Positions 61,480 to 64,000 of a DNA stretch of 64,000 bases are shown one piece after another. Source of the DNA: Alphaproteobacteria bacterium (lineage in GTDB: Bacteria; Pseudomonadota; Alphaproteobacteria; Sphingomonadales; Sphingomonadaceae); the NCBI GenBank assembly GCA_030424845.1, contig JAUHWC010000003.1, positions 371,416 to 435,415 of the forward strand, written 5' to 3'. The number at the start of each line of letters is the position of its first letter. Positions within the stretch are counted from its first letter, which is position 1. Below the pieces are notes generated by a model. The model made no database searches, was not told where the DNA came from, and worked only from the letters and a program-made list of their open reading frames with translations. A program made the position numbers and the translations under genes.

Positions 61480-62202
61480 TTAAGAGGAAATTTCCACTCT
61501 TTCGCGGTGGAGGTTGTCGAAGTCCTCAACCAGCAGAGCCACGATGCGATCGCCCACCACTTCCGGCGGCTTGACCGTCTGCGGATCTTCGCCGGGATAG
61601 GCGCGTTCGCGCATGGCGGTGCGGGTGGCACCTGGATCGACGATGGCGACACGGGTTTCCGAAATGCGCCCGATTTCCTGGCCATGGCTCAGCAGCAGGT
61701 TGTCGAAAGCCGCCTTGGTTGCGCCATAGGCGCCCCAGAAGGCGCGCGGTTGGGAACCGACGGAACTGGTGAGACCAATAACGCGGCCATGTTCGCTGCG
61801 CTTCAGGAGCGGATCGAAGGTCGCCAGCAATGCCTGCGTGGCGAGTACGTTCAGCGTCATCGCCTGATTGAACTGCTTGCCGTCAATCTGCGTAACGGGC
61901 GTGAGCGTGGGCAACATGGCTGCGGAAATCACCAGGATATCCAGCCTGTCCCAACGCTGTGCTATGGCTTGCGCCAGGCGTCCGATGGCTTCGCCTTCGG
62001 TCAGGTCCATCGGGGCTATGGTGGAGGTGCCGCCAGCCTCGTGGATGGCATCCTCCACGGCTTCCAGGTCCTTCACTTTGCGGCCGGTGATCACGACATG
62101 CGCGCCGGCAGCAGCAAGGGCCTTGGCAGTGGCAGCACCGATGCCGCGACTGGCACCGGTAACGAGCGCGATGCGCCCGGCGAGGGGTTTGTTGTCGGAC
62201 AT
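61480..62202 (-). CDS. SDR-family oxidoreductase
   Basis: A 240-aa short-chain dehydrogenase. TGASRGIGAATAKAL is the cofactor site, GLTSSVGSQPRAFWGAYGATKAAFDNLLL carries the Ser, Tyr and Lys of the catalytic set, and VDPGATRTAMRERAYPGEDP follows. The NNAG site is altered to ISAAM. Translation is coupled to purF by TGATG overlap. Relatives (YciK-like) sit beside purF in sphingomonads. Substrate unknown. Confidence 0.85.
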   Translation of the reverse strand: MSDNKPLAGRIALVTGASRGIGAATAKALAAAGAHVVITGRKVKDLEAVEDAIHEAGGTSTIAPMDLTEGEAIGRLAQAIAQRWDRLDILVISAAMLPTLTPVTQIDGKQFNQAMTLNVLATQALLATFDPLLKRSEHGRVIGLTSSVGSQPRAFWGAYGATKAAFDNLLLSHGQEIGRISETRVAIVDPGATRTAMRERAYPGEDPQTVKPPEVVGDRIVALLVEDFDNLHRERVEISS

Positions 62203-63683
62203 CAGGACACCGGATCAGGATCGACGGGGAAATCCAGTTGCGCTTCCTCCGCCTGCTTGGCGGCCAGATCCGTCAGCGATGTGGGATAGTCACCGGTAAA
62301 GCAGGCATCGCAATATTGCGGGCAGTTCTTGTTGCGACCTTCGAGCCCGACTGCGCGATAGAGCCCGTCGATCGAAACAAAGGCCAGGCTGTCCGCCTGG
62401 ATGAATTCGCGCATGGCGGCAAGGTCCATCCGGCCGGCAAGCAGCTTGGACCGCTCTGGCGTATCCACACCGTAATAGCAGCCATGGCCGGTAGGCGGGC
62501 TGGCGACGCGGAAATGCACTTCCTTGGCGCCAGCGTCGCGCATCATCTGCACGATCTTGAGGCTGGTGGTGCCGCGCACGATGGAATCGTCGATCAGCAC
62601 GATGCGCTTGCCTTCCACGATGGCGCGGTTGGCGTTGTGCTTGCGCTTCACACCGGCATGGCGTGCGCCGTCGGAAGGCTGGATGAAGGTACGGCCGACA
62701 TAGTGGCTGCGGATGATGCCCAGCTCGAAGGGAATGCCCGACTGCTGCGAATAGCCGATGGCTGCAGGAACGCCGCTGTCCGGCACAGGAATCACGAGGT
62801 CCGCCTCGCAGGGGATTTCCTTGGCCAGTTCCATTCCGATGTTCTTGCGCGATTCGTAGACCGAACGGCCATTGAAGATCGAATCGGGCCGGCTGAAATA
62901 GACATGCTCGAAGATGCACGGACGCGGGCTGATATCGCCGAACGGCTGGTGCGAACGGATAACGCCGTCGAAATCAACCTCGACGAATTCGCCCGGATCG
63001 ATCTGGCGGACAAATTCGGCACCAACCACGTCGAGCGCCACGGTCTCGCTGGCAAAGATCGTTGCATCACCCAGCTTGCCCATCACCAACGGGCGGATGC
63101 CCATGGGGTCGCGGCAAGCGATCATTCCGCGCGGGGTTTCGACGATCAGCGCATAGGCACCTTCGACGAGGCGCAGCGCATCCACTAGCTTGTCCAGCAT
63201 GGTAGGATAGCGGCTGGTTGCCACGAGGTGGATGATCACCTCGGTGTCGGAGGTCGACTGGAAAATCGCGCCCTTTTCAACGAGCCCCTGCCGCAAGTGG
63301 CGGGCGTTGGAGATATTGCCGTTATGCGCCACGGCGAAACCACCGCTGGCGAGATCGGCATAGAGCGGCTGCACATTGCGCATGCCTGCACCACCAGTGG
63401 TGGAATAGCGTACGTGGCCCGCAGCCATGTGGCCCGGCAGTTCGGACAGCGACTCTTCGGTCGAGAAATTCTCAGCCACATGGCCAATGCCGCGGCGGGT
63501 GAAGAATTCCGCCCCGTTATAACTGGTAATGCCAACGGCTTCCTGGCCACGGTGCTGCAGGGCGTGCAGCCCCAGCGCACAGGTGACAGCAGCGTTATCG
63601 TCTCCGATTACGCCGAAAACGCCGCATTCCTCCCGCAGTTTGTCACCGTCGAGGCTAAAGAAAGGGTGGGTAAAATTTGTCAT
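62202..63683 (-). CDS. purF: Amidophosphoribosyltransferase
   Basis: First step of purine synthesis: glutamine and PRPP to phosphoribosylamine. 493 aa, start ATG at 63683. The catalytic cysteine is C20 (EECGVFGVIG), released by removal of a short propeptide. MRNVQPLYAD, HNGNISNARHLR, GIRPLVMGKLGD and the PRPP-binding VLIDDSIVRGTTSLK are present, with a C-terminal [4Fe-4S]-type cysteine set (GLEGRNKNCPQYCDACFTGDYP partly shown) as in the B. subtilis class. The upstream 180 bases to 63860 hold its promoter region. Confidence 0.96.
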   Translation of the reverse strand: MTNFTHPFFSLDGDKLREECGVFGVIGDDNAAVTCALGLHALQHRGQEAVGITSYNGAEFFTRRGIGHVAENFSTEESLSELPGHMAAGHVRYSTTGGAGMRNVQPLYADLASGGFAVAHNGNISNARHLRQGLVEKGAIFQSTSDTEVIIHLVATSRYPTMLDKLVDALRLVEGAYALIVETPRGMIACRDPMGIRPLVMGKLGDATIFASETVALDVVGAEFVRQIDPGEFVEVDFDGVIRSHQPFGDISPRPCIFEHVYFSRPDSIFNGRSVYESRKNIGMELAKEIPCEADLVIPVPDSGVPAAIGYSQQSGIPFELGIIRSHYVGRTFIQPSDGARHAGVKRKHNANRAIVEGKRIVLIDDSIVRGTTSLKIVQMMRDAGAKEVHFRVASPPTGHGCYYGVDTPERSKLLAGRMDLAAMREFIQADSLAFVSIDGLYRAVGLEGRNKNCPQYCDACFTGDYPTSLTDLAAKQAEEAQLDFPVDPDPVS

Positions 63684-63860
63684 GCAATGACGACGCAACC
63701 TGCAATGTGGACTGACGCAGAAGCCATTGGCAAGGCTGTGGCGATAAAACAAGGCATGGGGTCTGTTTTCCGGCGCATTTGTAGCAAATTCGTACGTAAG
63801 GGCTAAATCGCTGCTGACCTTTTCCTAAAGGTCCTTATCAAGGATTAAACATCATCCTAG

Positions 63861-64000
63861 GGCTTGTTGTGGAGCGTGGAGCATGATGACGAGGTGATCC
63901 ATGTGATCGCGCACCACATGACTGATGCAACGCATGAACTGCACCGCCTGTCTGACGACCTGCTGCAGGCCCCCGTCGCACGGGCAGACCATGTTACCAG
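63861..64000 (+). pseudogene. Likely 3' fragment of error-prone DNA polymerase gene dnaE2
   Basis: A frame open from 63861 to the window edge encodes LLWSVEHDDEVIHVIAHH, then ATHELHRLSDDLLQ and PVARADHV, which resembles the C-terminal end of DnaE2/ImuC proteins. A TAG at 63858-63860 precedes it in the same frame and no other part of the gene (about 3 kb expected) lies upstream, where purF begins. It is therefore probably a decayed or translocated remnant; the remainder is beyond the edge. The match is from memory of the family. Confidence 0.45.

Overview
The window looks like chromosomal DNA of an aerobic, GC-rich alphaproteobacterium of the Sphingomonadales, most probably the Erythrobacteraceae. 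That placement is an inference from gene content: an L9 with a long acidic tail, an adrenodoxin-type NADP reductase, ferredoxin-dependent KorAB, a subclass B3 metallo-beta-lactamase, an NrsF-type anti-sigma protein and a PAT-type MFS carrier. No rRNA or tRNA gene, CRISPR array, transposase, integrase or phage gene was seen. Genes are densely packed, often with 1-4 base stop/start overlaps, and no gene-free stretch exceeds about 300 bases.

Layout. 1-2006: EmrAB-like drug efflux pair, cut by the left edge. 2122-4618: DsbA-family isomerase, alpha/beta hydrolase and a secreted beta-propeller. 4702-5953: ribosomal operon rpsF-rpsR-rplI with a terminator. 6155-8635: DUF3237, DUF808 and small hypothetical genes. 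8632-10922: a MurC/Mpl-like ligase divergent from an LD-carboxypeptidase, a likely peptidoglycan-recycling pair. 10971-15515: fabD-fabG, an SGNH hydrolase, dnaN and two tandem small secreted paralogues. 15556-22203: ferredoxin-NADP reductase, then two tandem GGDEF-EAL-PilZ genes, the second frameshifted. 22269-27835: lepA, an orphan Flp pilin, and a methyltransferase/CmcJ-like oxygenase/MFS group. 27993-33099: bamD, recN, a lipoprotein and ligA. 33275-35832: a DUF2946-like protein and a TonB-dependent receptor. 35888-38378: B3 beta-lactamase, prmA and a DUF2459 protein in one operon. 38572-41189: sdhCDA without sdhB. 41271-45242: cyclophilin, creD, an alpha-hydroxy-acid dehydrogenase and nrsF. 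45517-50327: hydroxybutyrate-type dehydrogenase, guaB, an RsmB-family methyltransferase, a TPR protein and rppH. 50482-53420: korA-korB. 53507-57030: a broken UDP-xylose-synthase-type gene, a second broken gene, a membrane hydrolase and an FkbM methyltransferase. 57132-61380: photolyase, cyclopropane fatty acid synthase, serine hydrolase and a PilZ protein. 61480-63683: an SDR and purF. The right edge holds what looks like the 3' end of dnaE2.

Together the genes cover central metabolism (succinate dehydrogenase, 2-oxoacid:ferredoxin oxidoreductase, IMP and purine synthesis, fatty-acid synthesis), envelope building and recycling (BamD, Mur ligase, LD-carboxypeptidase, CreD), DNA replication and repair (DnaN, LigA, RecN, photolyase) and c-di-GMP signalling. 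The most notable signals are three disrupted reading frames: a G8 tract at 20953, a 19-bp tandem duplication at 53566 and an in-frame amber codon at 54886. Also notable are the variant Mur ligase paired with an LD-carboxypeptidase, the tandem secreted two-cysteine paralogues, and the methyltransferase/CmcJ-like pair. I see no clearly novel multi-gene system.
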